NCBI GenBank assembly: GCA_001931905.2
Contig: MSJI02000125.1
Coordinates: 1 to 22,864, forward strand
Reading direction: 5' to 3'
DNA from: Cladosporium sp. IMV 00045
Lineage: Eukaryota; Ascomycota; Dothideomycetes; Cladosporiales; Cladosporiaceae
DNA: 22,864 nucleotides
The notes under the pieces were generated by a model. It had not been told where the DNA came from and ran no database searches. It saw only the letters and a list, made by a program, of their open reading frames with translations. The position numbers and the translations under genes were made by a program. Shown here one piece after another: positions 9,946 through 19,610 of this stretch (positions within the stretch are counted from its first letter, which is position 1; every line of letters starts with the position of its first letter).

Positions 9946-10392
9946 GGAGAGATGTTGTTTTTTGTTCGGTTCTCTTGTCGTTTCGTTGGAAGCGCGCCGC
10001 CGAGGGGATGTGACTTGGTGCGCTGTAGGCGTGGGTGATGGTTAGCTGATGAGGTGGAGTCTCTTCCTTTTGGAAATTTTTGGCAGTCGTGAGATCCTTC
10101 CTTGGACTTGATGCATCTTGATCGATTTGCTTGAAGACTAAGAACCCGGCTCGTCGGTGTCGTTCCGATGCCCCTCATTGTGATTTGACAGAACGGCGAA
10201 AACTGAAAAATAAAAACCTGTGCTCGACCGTAATGAAAACGCCGGACTCCTCGCTAGACATAAAACCTCTTTCCCCTAGAATCCAGCAGCGGATTTCATA
10301 TCAAACTCTCACCTCTTTGCTCCCTCCAGCTCACTCAAAAGATAACTCCTCAATTCATTAAAAGCCCTCCCATCTCCCTCTCTTCCCTTCCC
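9946..10392. other. Convergent intergenic spacer
   Basis: This 447-bp spacer holds the 3' flanks of the secreted phosphatase (+) and SSU72 (-). It contains an AATAAA on the plus strand at 10209-10214. No coding frame with recognisable content was found. Confidence 0.45.
10209..10214 (+). terminator. Candidate poly(A) signal AATAAA
   Basis: A canonical AATAAA in an A-rich stretch lies 264 bases past the stop of the secreted phosphatase gene, at a plausible distance for a fungal 3' UTR. The sequence alone cannot show that it is used. Confidence 0.3.
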
Positions 10393-11412
10393 CTAAAACC
10401 AAGCCAAAGTCCACAACGCCGGCAGCGTAGGCCACCTCTCCTGCCACTTGGCCAACACATCCGGCACCCTCTCATCAAACCCCATCCTCGCGCCCGCCTC
10501 CCCACTCTCCCACCCGCCTTCCCTTCCCCCACCCCTCAACCAACTCTCCCTCTCCTCACTCGCCAAACCATTCAACGCATCCGCCAGTTCCAAAATCGCC
10601 CGTCCACCCACCAGCGCCTCCTCATGATTATCCTTAATATCCACATTAAACACATGCACGGGCCGATTCAGCGGTGCTCCCCTATTCATCAGATCGTCCA
10701 CGACCGCATCCCAGCACCGCTCCTCACACGTAATAACAACATCAACAATCCCGCCCTCCGTGCCCCTCGCGCCCTTGTCGTTCGCGTAATCCCCCTCGCC
10801 CTCTCCCCTGCTGCCGACCCGCGGCACGCCCACGCGCCAGTCCTGCCACCTCTCGGGCCCCCATTTGACGTTGCGGTTGCGCTCCAGCATGGGCAGGATG
10901 CCGTTCGCGCGGTACAGGCGCGGGTCTTTGCCGGCCAGCTCGTCGTGCATGTTGGCGTAGGAGGTCGAGTTGAACGTGTACACGTTCGGTTGCGTGATGC
11001 TGGGGCCGGGCAGGCGGACGAAGGAACCAGTGCCGAAGGAGATGGTGGGGTAGGGGGAGGGCGCGGTCGTGAGGCGGAGGTGGGCTTCCATTGATCTGTG
11101 TGAGAAGTTGTGTTAGTCCGGTACGCTCTGGTTGTCTTGAGGCGTGGCGTTTTGTCCTTACCGGTTGTTGTTGCTGGCGCATACGGTGCAGAATTTCAAT
11201 TTGAAGCTTTCGTCTGGTTGGGGTGTGGGGGTTGGGTTGTTACTGGGTGGTTGGCCATTTTTCGCTGTGGAGGGTCGATGTTGGAGTGGTTGTTGGTGTT
11301 GCTGATCCTGTTCTGTGGTTCCGTCGAGACCCATGGTGGTGGTGTCTGGCTCTGCTTCTGGTGGTGGAGGAGGTGGAGGAGGTTGCGCGCGACGTCGGGG
11401 ATCGGTGGACAT
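10393..11412 (-). CDS. SSU72: RNA polymerase II CTD phosphatase Ssu72
   Basis: Ssu72 removes Ser5 phosphate from the RNA polymerase II C-terminal domain and acts with the cleavage and polyadenylation machinery in the nucleus. Exons 11412-11162 and 11095-10393 join across a 66-bp intron (GTAAGG...CACAG) to give 317 residues. The signature CASNNNRSMEAH carries catalytic Cys78 and Arg84 (CX5RS). [28 protein letters not shown] and [15 protein letters not shown] (about 230-244, with the family's acidic catalytic residue) are further hallmarks. The intron splits the Arg84 codon (CG|A). Compared with the roughly 200-residue yeast and animal proteins, this one has a Pro/Gln-rich N-terminal extension of about 70 residues and Gly/Arg-rich insertions near 175-199 and 270-287. 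The frame stays open upstream of the chosen ATG, with in-frame ATGs at 11541 and 11670, so a longer form cannot be excluded; A at -3 favours 11412. Confidence 0.92.
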
Positions 11413-11646
11413 GATTGTGTGATGTGTGTGAATGAATGCAGGAAAGAGGTGCTTGCTGGAGTGGAAGGCGCGCGGGAAGAGGTGTGATGTTTTATCAAGT
11501 TTGCATGTGAATGTGAAGTAGTTCAAAGTCAAGTCAAGCATGTGAATGGCGAGCTGGGGACTTGGAGCTGCTGTCGGCAGGCAACTTTGCGGAGGTGCCT
11601 CCAGCTCAAGCTCGCACGGACTTGATTTGATTAATGGATTGATTAG

Positions 11647-11670
11647 TTGATCGATAAATTGATCGATCAA
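11647..11670. repeat. Direct repeat TTGATCGAT and 12-bp palindrome
   Basis: TTGATCGAT occurs at 11647-11655 and again at 11659-11667, spaced by exactly 12 bases. The second copy extends to the perfect palindrome TTGATCGATCAA (11659-11670). Further TTGAT/ATCAA units flank the pair. The arrangement looks like a factor-binding cluster, but no factor is identified. Confidence 0.6.
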
Positions 11671-12121
11671 CGATTGTCATCAACAATAGAGAAATATCGA
11701 CAGTCCCAAAAAGTTGGAAGGCAGATAGCAGACAATCCACACGATCAAATACGAATTTACCTTCGTACATACTAATTGACCTACGATTCGATCAATAGAT
11801 CATCAACCACAACGAAAGCCGGCTATCCAAATCTCTTGCCCAGGCCTCCACTTCGCCCTACTACAACCTCACGCTCCACCTTATCATTTATCCGCACTAC
11901 AATCACTTACCAGCCGCATGATTCATGTTCTCTGTCCTGCATGCGCGTCCATAGCAACACCTCTCACTGGCCGACATCATCCATCCAACCAGTTCACTGA
12001 AACTCGTACCCCACATCTACGGTAACATCGAATAGATGATTCACGCCCAGACTTGTCGGAGTCATCGGATGGTCGAATGAAATGTAGAAGGGCGTTGCAG
12101 ATCATCAGCACTTCGAAGACT

Positions 12122-12127
12122 TATAAA
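12122..12127 (+). promoter_or_regulatory. Candidate TATA box of the HAD type II gene
   Basis: TATAAA lies 178 bases before the ATG at 12305. The interval contains no ATG, which agrees with it being a transcribed leader. Confidence 0.4.
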
Positions 12128-12242
12128 CCCAGCAGTAATCACCCTCGTTTCTCGAGAGAGACAGAATTCAATTCGTAGGTCCGTCCTCGAATAGACATCC
12201 ATCTGCCTCAAACGATCACTTCGGACAACCATCAACACAACC

Positions 12243-12268
12243 TGATTCCATTCTTTGATTCCATTCTT
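12243..12268 (+). repeat. Perfect tandem 13-mer duplication
   Basis: TGATTCCATTCTT occurs twice head to tail (12243-12255 and 12256-12268) in the presumed leader of the HAD type II gene. It is probably a recent slippage duplication. Confidence 0.8.
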
Positions 12269-12304
12269 TCAATCCCCCCGTTTCACTCCACCTCCATCAA
12301 GAAA

Positions 12305-13242
12305 ATGACAATGACCACCGCCCCTTCAACCGTCCCCTGGTCCTCCATCCGCGCCCTAACCCTCGACATCTACGGCACGCTCATCGACTGGGACTCTGGC
12401 CTCATCGCCGCCGCACGCAACACTTCCCTGGCACCGCACTTCTCGCACATTTCCGACGCCGAACTTCTGCAAACTCTCGAAGCGCACTGCGCGCGTTTGG
12501 AGCGTGAGAGGCCGACGATGAGGAAGGAGGAGATTAATTCTGAAGCTTTGAGGGTGCTTGTCGTGCAAGATTTGGGGCTGATCAAGCAGGGGAAAGTTAG
12601 TGCTGAAGAGGTGGACGAGCAGGCGAGGGGGTTTGGGGGCAAGATTGGGGGGTTTGAGGCGTTTGGGGACACGGTTCGTTTTGACATTCCTTTCTCTCTT
12701 CTCCAGTGTACCGGTTTGGAGGGTTGTTGTGATCGTCCCATCGATATGCAGTGTTTTCCCCAGCGCAAGTTACTGAATGATTTTTTTTTTTTTTCTGCTC
12801 TGGTCAGGTCGACGCCATCAACCGCCTCTCAACCCACTACCGCCTCATTCCCCTCACGAACATGGACCACGCCTCCTACGCCCGCACGCTCTCTGGGCCC
12901 CTCGCCGGCTGCGCTCAAGCCTTCACAACCTCTTACCTGGCCGAGGATATCGGCAGCTACAAGCCGTCGCTCGGCAACTTTGCCTACCTGCTCGACCATC
13001 TGAAAGCCGACTATGGGATCGAGAAAGAGCAGGTCTGCCATGTGGCGCAGAGTTTGTTCCACGATCATGGGGCGACCAGGGAGGTGGGATTGAGGAGTTT
13101 GTGGGTCGATCGGTATGGGGTTTTGCAGGGGATGATGAACGAGGGGAGGGGGTGGGAGGATGTCAAGGAGGAGTTTGGGATGGAAGGGAGGGTGAGGGGT
13201 TTGGGGGAGTTGGCGGATTTGGTGGAGGGGGCGTTGAAGTGA
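12305..13242 (+). CDS. HAD-superfamily hydrolase, haloacid dehalogenase type II-like
   Basis: The product is a soluble 267-residue HAD hydrolase from exons 12305-12673 and 12808-13242, joined across a phase-0 intron of 134 bp (GTTCGT...GGTCAG) that contains a run of 14 T just after a CTGA branch-like site. The nucleophile motif LTLDIYGTLIDW carries Asp21. Motif II is IPLTNMDH (Thr140), motif III is SYKPSLGNF (Lys175), and motif IV is HVAQSLFHDHGA (Ser205, Asp209) followed by GLRSLWVDR. This pattern is typical of fungal proteins annotated as haloacid dehalogenase type II. Many of these have no proven substrate, so dehalogenase activity should not be assumed. There is no signal peptide or membrane segment. 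The start has a second in-frame ATG two codons later, which would make almost no difference. Confidence 0.88.
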
Positions 13243-14268
13243 TGGTGTGAGATGTGATCATTGTATTGTGGTTTGTGAGAGATGTGATTGGTTTTGATTC
13301 CATATTCTCTGGTATTTTTCTGTGATGTTCGCTGTCGACTGTTCTGCTGCGGCTATGTCGGATGCATGAAGAAGGGGCGAGGAGAGGAAGTGAGAGAAGT
13401 GAGGCTGAGCAGGTGGGCTGGACTGGACTTTTGTCGTGTTTGCATGCAGGCCCATGTCGTCTTCGCCACCACGAGGCGACGGCGTGTAACATGGAAGACG
13501 ACTGCGCCTTGATGCGAGAGATGATGTTTGGAAGGACCTGACATGTATATACATCAGCAATGGTATTTCTCAGACACAGACGGGAATATGATACTGTAGA
13601 GGCACCTACATGTATGAGCGGTGAGAAGAGTCTATCATTTCCTAGCACCCTTCTTGTCTGTACAATGACGAAAGGCGAAAGCGAAAGTGGCCGAAGCTGC
13701 AGATCGAGTGATGAGCGCCTTGTTGTCTGTCGTTCTTGCCGCCGGAAGAAACATTACGGTTTTTCTCCCTTCACATGAAATATTTGCAGGCTGATTCCTC
13801 TCACTCCAAATCGAACAATTCAACCCGAAAATACTCGCCACAAACTAAACTAATATATTCCTCACCCTGCGATCGTCCCGCCAAGCAACGACTATCCCAC
13901 TCGCTACCAGAAGTCAGCAGTCGTCCCTTCACGAGTCCCTTGATCAACATCATCTCTCTCCCAACCGCGGATCCTTGCCTTCCCCTTCTGCAAGTCTCGC
14001 TGTTGTGAGACTCTGATGAGACTTTTGGCCGCAGCTCCGACGCTCTCGCACACACTAAAGCACTCTATACACTCCTCGCCGTGTGTGTGAGTGGGGAGCA
14101 CCCAATTCACTCACTCAGCCACACGTCATCGCATCGCCCACCCGCCGCCGCCGTCGGTACCTGGCTCGCTCAGCCCGGCCTGTGTGTGAGTGGTGTGACC
14201 CGAGCGCAGGGTCTCGCCCTCAGCATTACACTATATAACCCCAGCCGCCCCCGCCATCTCGCAAAGAG
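13243..14268. other. Intergenic region between two plus-strand genes
   Basis: This 1026-bp spacer holds the 3' flank of the HAD type II gene and the promoter of the glycine-zipper gene. It contains a 12-base palindrome ATGTATATACAT at 13543-13554, two copies of TGTGTGTGAGTGG (near 14083 and 14181), and a TATATAA at 14232-14238. Short open frames are present but have no recognisable content. Confidence 0.5.
14232..14238 (+). promoter_or_regulatory. TATA box close to the glycine-zipper gene start
   Basis: TATATAA ends only 30 bases before the ATG at 14269. If used, it implies a very short 5' leader; otherwise it may be a chance AT patch in otherwise GC-rich DNA. Confidence 0.4.
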
Positions 14269-15458
14269 ATGGACTATCCCGTCGAGTTTGCAGCAACCGG
14301 TGTCAACGCCTTCGCCGAGTCCAAATACTTCGACAACTTCTATGACATCGTCATCGGGGGCAAGAAACACCCCAAACAAGCCGCAGCCGTGTCTGACTCC
14401 GCCCGCCCTCGCGGCGAACGCCCACGACCCCATCAACGCCGTCATTCCCCTCCCTCGCCCAGCCCGGAGCGTGGAGACTTAGACCTCGAGAGCGAGCAGA
14501 GCGAACGAGTCCTCCGCGAATACGAAGCAGAGCGCGACGACCCTTCCCGCAAACCCTCCGCTTCCATCGTAGGCAGCACCCCTTCCGCCGCACCCGCCAG
14601 ATCCCGCCGAGGAGGCCCACCGGACGCCCGCCGCGACAGCGTCAGAATGTCCCACGCAAACGGCGGCTACGGCCGCTCTGAACGTCCCGCTTCCCACCGT
14701 GGTGGCGGGAGCAGATACGACGATTACTACGACGACGAATACGACAGCGACTACGACGACCGCACCGGACGACGCATGCGCGCCACCGGCCGCGGCTACG
14801 ACTCAGAGCGAGACCGCGATTTCGACCGGGAGATCATAGAGACCGAACGCTACCGCGGGGTAAGTTCCTGAACATCCATCCTAACATCCCATCCAACCAT
14901 CAACCCCACTAACACCGCCCCCAGCCCGCCCGTGACCAAGGCCGCGCCCCCTCCTTCAACGACCCCTACCAATCCGGCCCCTACCAACCAGGCCCGTACC
15001 TCTCGCCGCAACAAAACAACCAAATGGCGCCCTACCGCCGGTCGCAAAACGACCTCGCCGTCGCCCAGCGCAGCACAGCAGGACGCAGCCGGTCCCGTCG
15101 GGCGAAATCCCGCGGCCGGCGCTCCGACGACTCCCGCTCCCGCTCACGCAGCCGTAGCCGCAGCCGCTCCGGCGTCCGCGGCAAGTTCGACGAGCACTTC
15201 GACACGTCGCTGCAAGGGCTCGGAGTCGGCGTGGCGGGCGCTCTGATCGGCGGGTTTGCGGGAAGGGAGTTCAGCAACGGCAAGAAAAACAGTAAGCGTG
15301 ACATGGCTATTGGTGCTGTGGTTGGTGGTTTGGGCGCGAATTTGGCGGAGAATAAGTGGAGGGATTGGAGGGAGGAGAGGAAGGAGCGGAACGACGATAG
15401 GTATGACGATCGGTATGATGATCGGTATGATCGCAGGGCGAGGAGTGCGATGAGGTAG
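14269..15458 (+). CDS. RS-rich protein with glycine-zipper segments, unknown function
   Basis: The spliced product has 374 residues from exons 14269-14859 and 14925-15458; the 65-bp intron is phase 0 with GTAAGT donor, a perfect CTAAC branch site and CCCAG acceptor. The N-terminus (MDYPVEFAATGVNAFAESKY) is followed by a highly charged, low-complexity region rich in Arg, Asp, Ser and Tyr. An RS dipeptide run occupies about 267-280. Two glycine-zipper-like small-residue helices follow: GVGVAGALIGGFAGREF near 296-315 and AIGAVVGGLGANLAENKW near 326-345. The tail carries three DDRY repeats. The small-residue helices resemble glycine-zipper 2TM domains, which can insert in membranes or self-associate, but the surrounding charge leaves topology open. 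I do not know a defined function for this family. Confidence 0.82.
15393..15428 (+). repeat. Three 12-bp repeats encoding DDRY
   Basis: Three consecutive 12-base units (15393-15404, 15405-15416, 15417-15428) each encode Asp-Asp-Arg-Tyr and differ only at a few synonymous positions. The in-frame array near the C-terminus may vary in copy number. Confidence 0.85.
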
Positions 15459-16318
15459 AGGTGATTGGAACGATGAGCGCGATGGGTATCGTGGACTTGA
15501 CGATTATGAGGATGATGCTACGAGACAGGGCAGATGGTCTTTTCGGATTCGGTAAATTTGGGAACTGGGCATTGGGTTACGATGGACATTTGGTTATGAA
15601 ACGAAATTGGGCGTCTTTTTTGGCTTTATTCTAAATCAAGCGGACAGAGGATGTTGATTTTCATTCCTCATACGACCTTTTACGATTACTGTTTGATTTG
15701 CTTTGTTTCTGAATAAATACACCGGCCAGATTACAATTTTTTTTTTTCTCTCAATTCACTCTCAGACTTTTGTGTCTCCATCTCCTTACGGAGAAGGTTG
15801 AAGGAAGTACATGCAGCTGATGAACGATATTTGAAAAGTCCTTCCTTTCCATTCTTTGATGTTTTGTCACATCCCTGAATTGTCTACCTCTTATCTTTGG
15901 ATATTGTACACCGCGTTTCGCTAATGTCGGTTTTGTGTCCATTGGTATCGAAGCTCAAAAGGACATATGGTTAGTCTACGTATACATGTGACCCACATCT
16001 ACACATAGGGCATGGAAGACGTGTCTCATGTTGTGCAAGGAAAGCCCACCAGGGCGCAGTGTCTTGTTATTACCTGTCTACCTATGAAAGATCTTTTCCC
16101 CTACTTCACGAATCAAGTGATACACCTACCTACATAAGGAGAAAGGGGTGGGTGATCGTGTACATCGAATGCGAATTCCTTGGTCTTTCATCGAGACTTT
16201 TCAACGTTGCCCCATGCGCCCCCATTCATTCAATCATCACCCATGTCCTGGAATCTTATCCGCTCCTTCTTGCTTCGCTTCTTTCCTGATCACCAGCGAC
16301 ATCCTCGATCACCACAAC
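15459..16318. other. Convergent intergenic spacer
   Basis: This 860-bp spacer lies between the 3' ends of the glycine-zipper gene (+) and the importin gene (-). It contains AATAAA at 15712-15717 and a T run near 15737. Short open frames inside have no recognisable content, and I see no RNA gene. Confidence 0.5.
15712..15717 (+). terminator. Candidate poly(A) signal AATAAA
   Basis: A canonical AATAAA lies 254 bases beyond the stop of the glycine-zipper gene, followed some 20 bases later by a T-rich stretch, the usual arrangement around a cleavage site. Confidence 0.4.
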
Positions 16319-19300
16319 TCACATGATCCCCAACGCCCCAAACGCCCTAACAACATCCGCATCCACTCTACCCAACCACTCCTCCTGAAACCCCGCAATC
16401 GCCGCCACAACCTCTCCCAAGTAATGCTTAATCCACTCCGGCAGTCCAAACCGATGCACCGGATCCGCATTCGCCAGCTCGCGCCGGCGCGCCTCCTCCG
16501 GCGCTTCCGGGCCCATGACACGCGCGTCTTCTTCCGAGGGCGGGGGCGCGGTGTAGACGAGCGAGTCGGACAGGCCCAGCGGTGTTGAAGTGTCGGCGGC
16601 TTCCTCGCGCAGCTCGACGACGACGTCTGTCCAGATCGTGATGAGGGATTGGAGGTGTTGGAGAATCCAGGGCTGGTTGGTGGAGAGCAGTTTCGTCAGC
16701 GCGAGGCCCATGAGTTTGCGCCGCGACGGGTCGCCGATGTTCTCGAAGTGCGAGGTCCATTCTTCCAGCAGCCAGGACATGGTGCTCGGGAGGTCGGACG
16801 CGGGTTGTGAGGCCTGCACGGCCTGGCAGAAAGTCGAGGGGGAGGCGATGGCGAGGCGCGCCAGGATGGAGAAGTAGTCTGTTTCCACGATGCCGTCGAC
16901 GGGCGGGTCGAGGGCGCGCGGGCCGGTGGTGCAGTGTGCTTTCCAGCTGCCGTGGAGGCCGGTTAGGAGGGCAGGGAGGAAGCCCGTGCTGACGAGGTCG
17001 GAAGCGGTCTGTTCCACGGCCAGCTCGGAGCCGAGGTGGTCTGCCGCGCGCACGGCGGCTTCGACCAGGTTGCAGACGAGGCCGTTGGCGTCGGGGCGGA
17101 GGGTGCCGATGAGGGAGGTGAGGGCTGTGAAGAGGGAGGTGCGCAGGGGCGGGGAGAGCATGTGCGATGGCGCGAGGAGGAGGTAGGAGTCTGCGATTTC
17201 GAGGGCTTTGCGCAGGTTTTCGGAACCGAGCTCGAAGATTGAGAGGAGGTAGGGGGCGAGGGAGAGGAGGGAGTCGGAGGCGGAGGAGGAAGGCGTTTGT
17301 GCGATGATGTTGGCCCAGAGGTCGAGGGCGTCTTCTAGGAGGTAGACTTGCGTTTCCGAGTCGGGCTCGATGGCTCCTTTGATGATGGGGAGGACGAGGG
17401 AGTGGAAGGCGAGGGAGTCTGCTTTCATCGAGTTGACGAGACGCGCGAGGATGGTCAGGATGGCTTGTTTCATCAAGTGCTCCTCGCCGGATTGCTCCCA
17501 TAGAGGGGGCAGGAGGCCGATGATGCGCTCGGCGAAGGGGGTGATGTTATGTTCCAGTCGCTCCACGATCACGGAGATTGTATTAAGCAGTGCCATCTTC
17601 GTCTCGGTGAGCTCTGTCTCGTCTATGAGTTGCATTAAGCTGCCGAGGATAGCTTCTGCGTATGGCAGGAAGCCTTCGGCTTTGAATTCCCAGTCGTCGG
17701 CGATGCTCTTCAGCTGTCGACCTGCAGTCACGCGGACAACCTGGTCGTTCAAAGGCTGGCCGTCCTTGGACAAGAGGTGCTGGAAGATCTGATACACTAG
17801 AGGCCTGCTCTGTTCTCCAATCTTAATAGAGATCCATTGACCTAGTAGTATACTCGCGCGCCGACGTAGGATGTTGAAGCCTGGCTTCTGCTTCTGGACT
17901 TCTTGGATGAGGACGTCTCTGATGAAAGCATCAAAGTCGAGCTGTTCATGGACCACAGGTGCCGACAATCCTATTGCCGTGTACACGGAGTCTTTGAACA
18001 GCACATCTTCGTTGTCTGGTGTTGCGACAGAGTAGAACACTTGCAAAAGCGGCTGTACCAGCATAGCCTTGTAGTTGATGGCAAGATCGAGGAAAAGCTT
18101 CTCGGAGCAAGACCTGATGCTGAACTCCCAATCTTCACTCTCGCCATCTTCCCGCTTCTCCCATTCTTCAGGCTCTTCTTCCCACTCGCGCAGATCGCTT
18201 TCGCGGAAGACGAAATATCGAGTGACCACAGTCTCCATGATCTCGCGGATGAAATCTTCTTGCAAGAGATGCTGCTTCAGCAGCTCAGTGGCTTGTGCGC
18301 GTTCTTCCTTGTCTTGTGGCTGCTTGTACTTGAACGTCTGAGTGGGATTGTGAACCATCTTAACGCAAGCCCGCAAGATCAGCAATCCTCGTAGGACAAG
18401 CTTCTCCATGACTGTCTGGTCGTTGGAATCGCCGTCGGTGCCGATGCTTCCGTTCAGGGCTGATGTGACAGCTTCTTTCGAGCCGAAATTTGCGCCAAAG
18501 TCCTTTGTCACAGACCAATATGAGTGTACGAGCTGTATGGAGTCCGGAAGTAGGGCAAACGACGCCGGGTGATCTTTGGCAAGCTCGTGGTGCAGCTTTG
18601 CCAATTGCAACATATGCTTCTCTAGTAGAGTCTTGGTGGCCTCTGTAAGTTGGCCTGCCGATCGTAATTGCATGAATGCTCCAAGGTTTTGGATCGACAA
18701 TTTCCAGAATGCAATCACGTCGTTATCTCTGCTCGGATGCTCGTAGCCTGTGATGAGGAGACGCCGCAATGTCTTGATGCAGAGTAAGCTGTCTTTCATG
18801 GCGCTTTCGACTGCAAAATCGCTGTTGACTTCGCTTAATGAGTAACGCCAGGACTCAACATGGTTCGCATAGCGCTCGCCGATTGCATGTACCATCTCCG
18901 GCGTGACGGCTTGCAGATGCTGCCTAGTCCTCTGCAAGCGCCCCGTCGAAAGTTCTTTGGTGATTCGTAGTAGCACAATGAGTGCATTTCCTTCCCGTGA
19001 AGGGTCCTGTCGGTTTCGGACAGTGCCGAGTATTGAGGTGATAGCTTCAGGCCATTCCTGAGGAAATTCGAATCGGGCAATTTTCGAGTAAACGAGGGCG
19101 TTCTGAATAGCAAGTCTATTGTCACCCTCTGACAATACGCCTTCGACGAGTCGAGAGCGGATGACTTCCTTATCTTCCTTGGAGACAGCGCTGTGACACA
19201 TGTTAGGCGCGAGAGTGTAGCTGCGATTGCTGCAGGTAACAAAGAGCGAAAGAGGAAAAAGTGTATGAGCGAGTTGAAAGTGCAACATCTCCCGTCGACG

Positions 19301-19610
19301 CTATTCAATGAAAGAGAGAAACAGGCCCAAAAATGACTTACTTTGCTGCAGTCTTTCTCCAGTACTTGTCAATGCCGTTCTTGAGTTGGATGATTGCGAG
19401 GTATCTGATTTCGAGGGGTAGGCGTCTGTCGAGGTACGCTGATTGAAGATGAACGTAGTAGCCTTGAGTTTTCTCCCATGATTGCAGCTGTTTGGTGCCA
19501 CTTTGGATTTGTTGCGGATCGGAAGATGAAGCCGATCTGAGAGTGTGTACAAGCAGGTCTTCTGTGAGAGGGTTGGCCTCGCCTGGGACCTCTATCGCGA
19601 ACGAGGCCAT
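16319..19610 (-). CDS. Importin-beta family karyopherin, Kap120/importin-11 type
   Basis: This nuclear transport receptor carries cargo through nuclear pores under control of Ran-GTP. Exons 19610-19342 and 19190-16319 are joined across a 151-bp intron (GTAAGT donor, CTAAC branch, CACAG acceptor), giving 1046 residues, close to yeast Kap120. Residues about 38-110 form the importin-beta N-terminal domain (KQLQSWEKTQGYY, LPLEIRYLAIIQLKNGIDKYW). The remainder is helical, HEAT-repeat-like sequence without low-complexity breaks. An acidic Trp/Glu-rich segment near 425-445 (REWEEEPEEWEKREDGESED) precedes conserved CSEKLFLDL, as in the Kap120/importin-11 subgroup. The intron lies just after the first helices of the N-terminal domain. 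Assignment to importin-beta is firm; the Kap120/importin-11 subgroup rests on recalled resemblance and length. Confidence 0.92.

Larger units (their letters stand above)
11413..12304. promoter_or_regulatory. Divergent promoter region with TTGAT/ATCGAT cluster
   Basis: This 892-bp spacer lies between the starts of SSU72 (-) and the HAD type II gene (+). It contains a dense group of TTGAT-like motifs at about 11620-11675, a TATAAA at 12122-12127, and a perfect tandem 13-base duplication at 12243-12268. No convincing coding frame is present, although the SSU72 frame stays open into its left end. Confidence 0.5.

Noticed and set aside
10624..11094. Plus-strand frame of 156 codons opposite SSU72
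   Set aside because: SSU72 motifs on the other strand are unambiguous; this frame has only arginine/valine-rich shadow composition.
8721..13242. Phosphatase gene cluster (HAD, SSU72, HAD) acting as one system
   Set aside because: The three belong to unrelated pathways (secreted, nuclear, cytosolic), lie on alternating strands with separate promoters, and Ssu72 is a universal housekeeping gene; adjacency alone does not support a system.
15130..15172. Possible CRISPR or satellite array in the RS-encoding repeat
   Set aside because: It is an in-frame codon repeat (Ser-Arg) without spacers, inside a eukaryotic gene.
16428..17501. 357-codon minus-strand frame rich in Arg, Pro and His
   Set aside because: It is a frame-shifted shadow of the importin gene in a GC-rich stretch; the HEAT-repeat frame is continuous through it.
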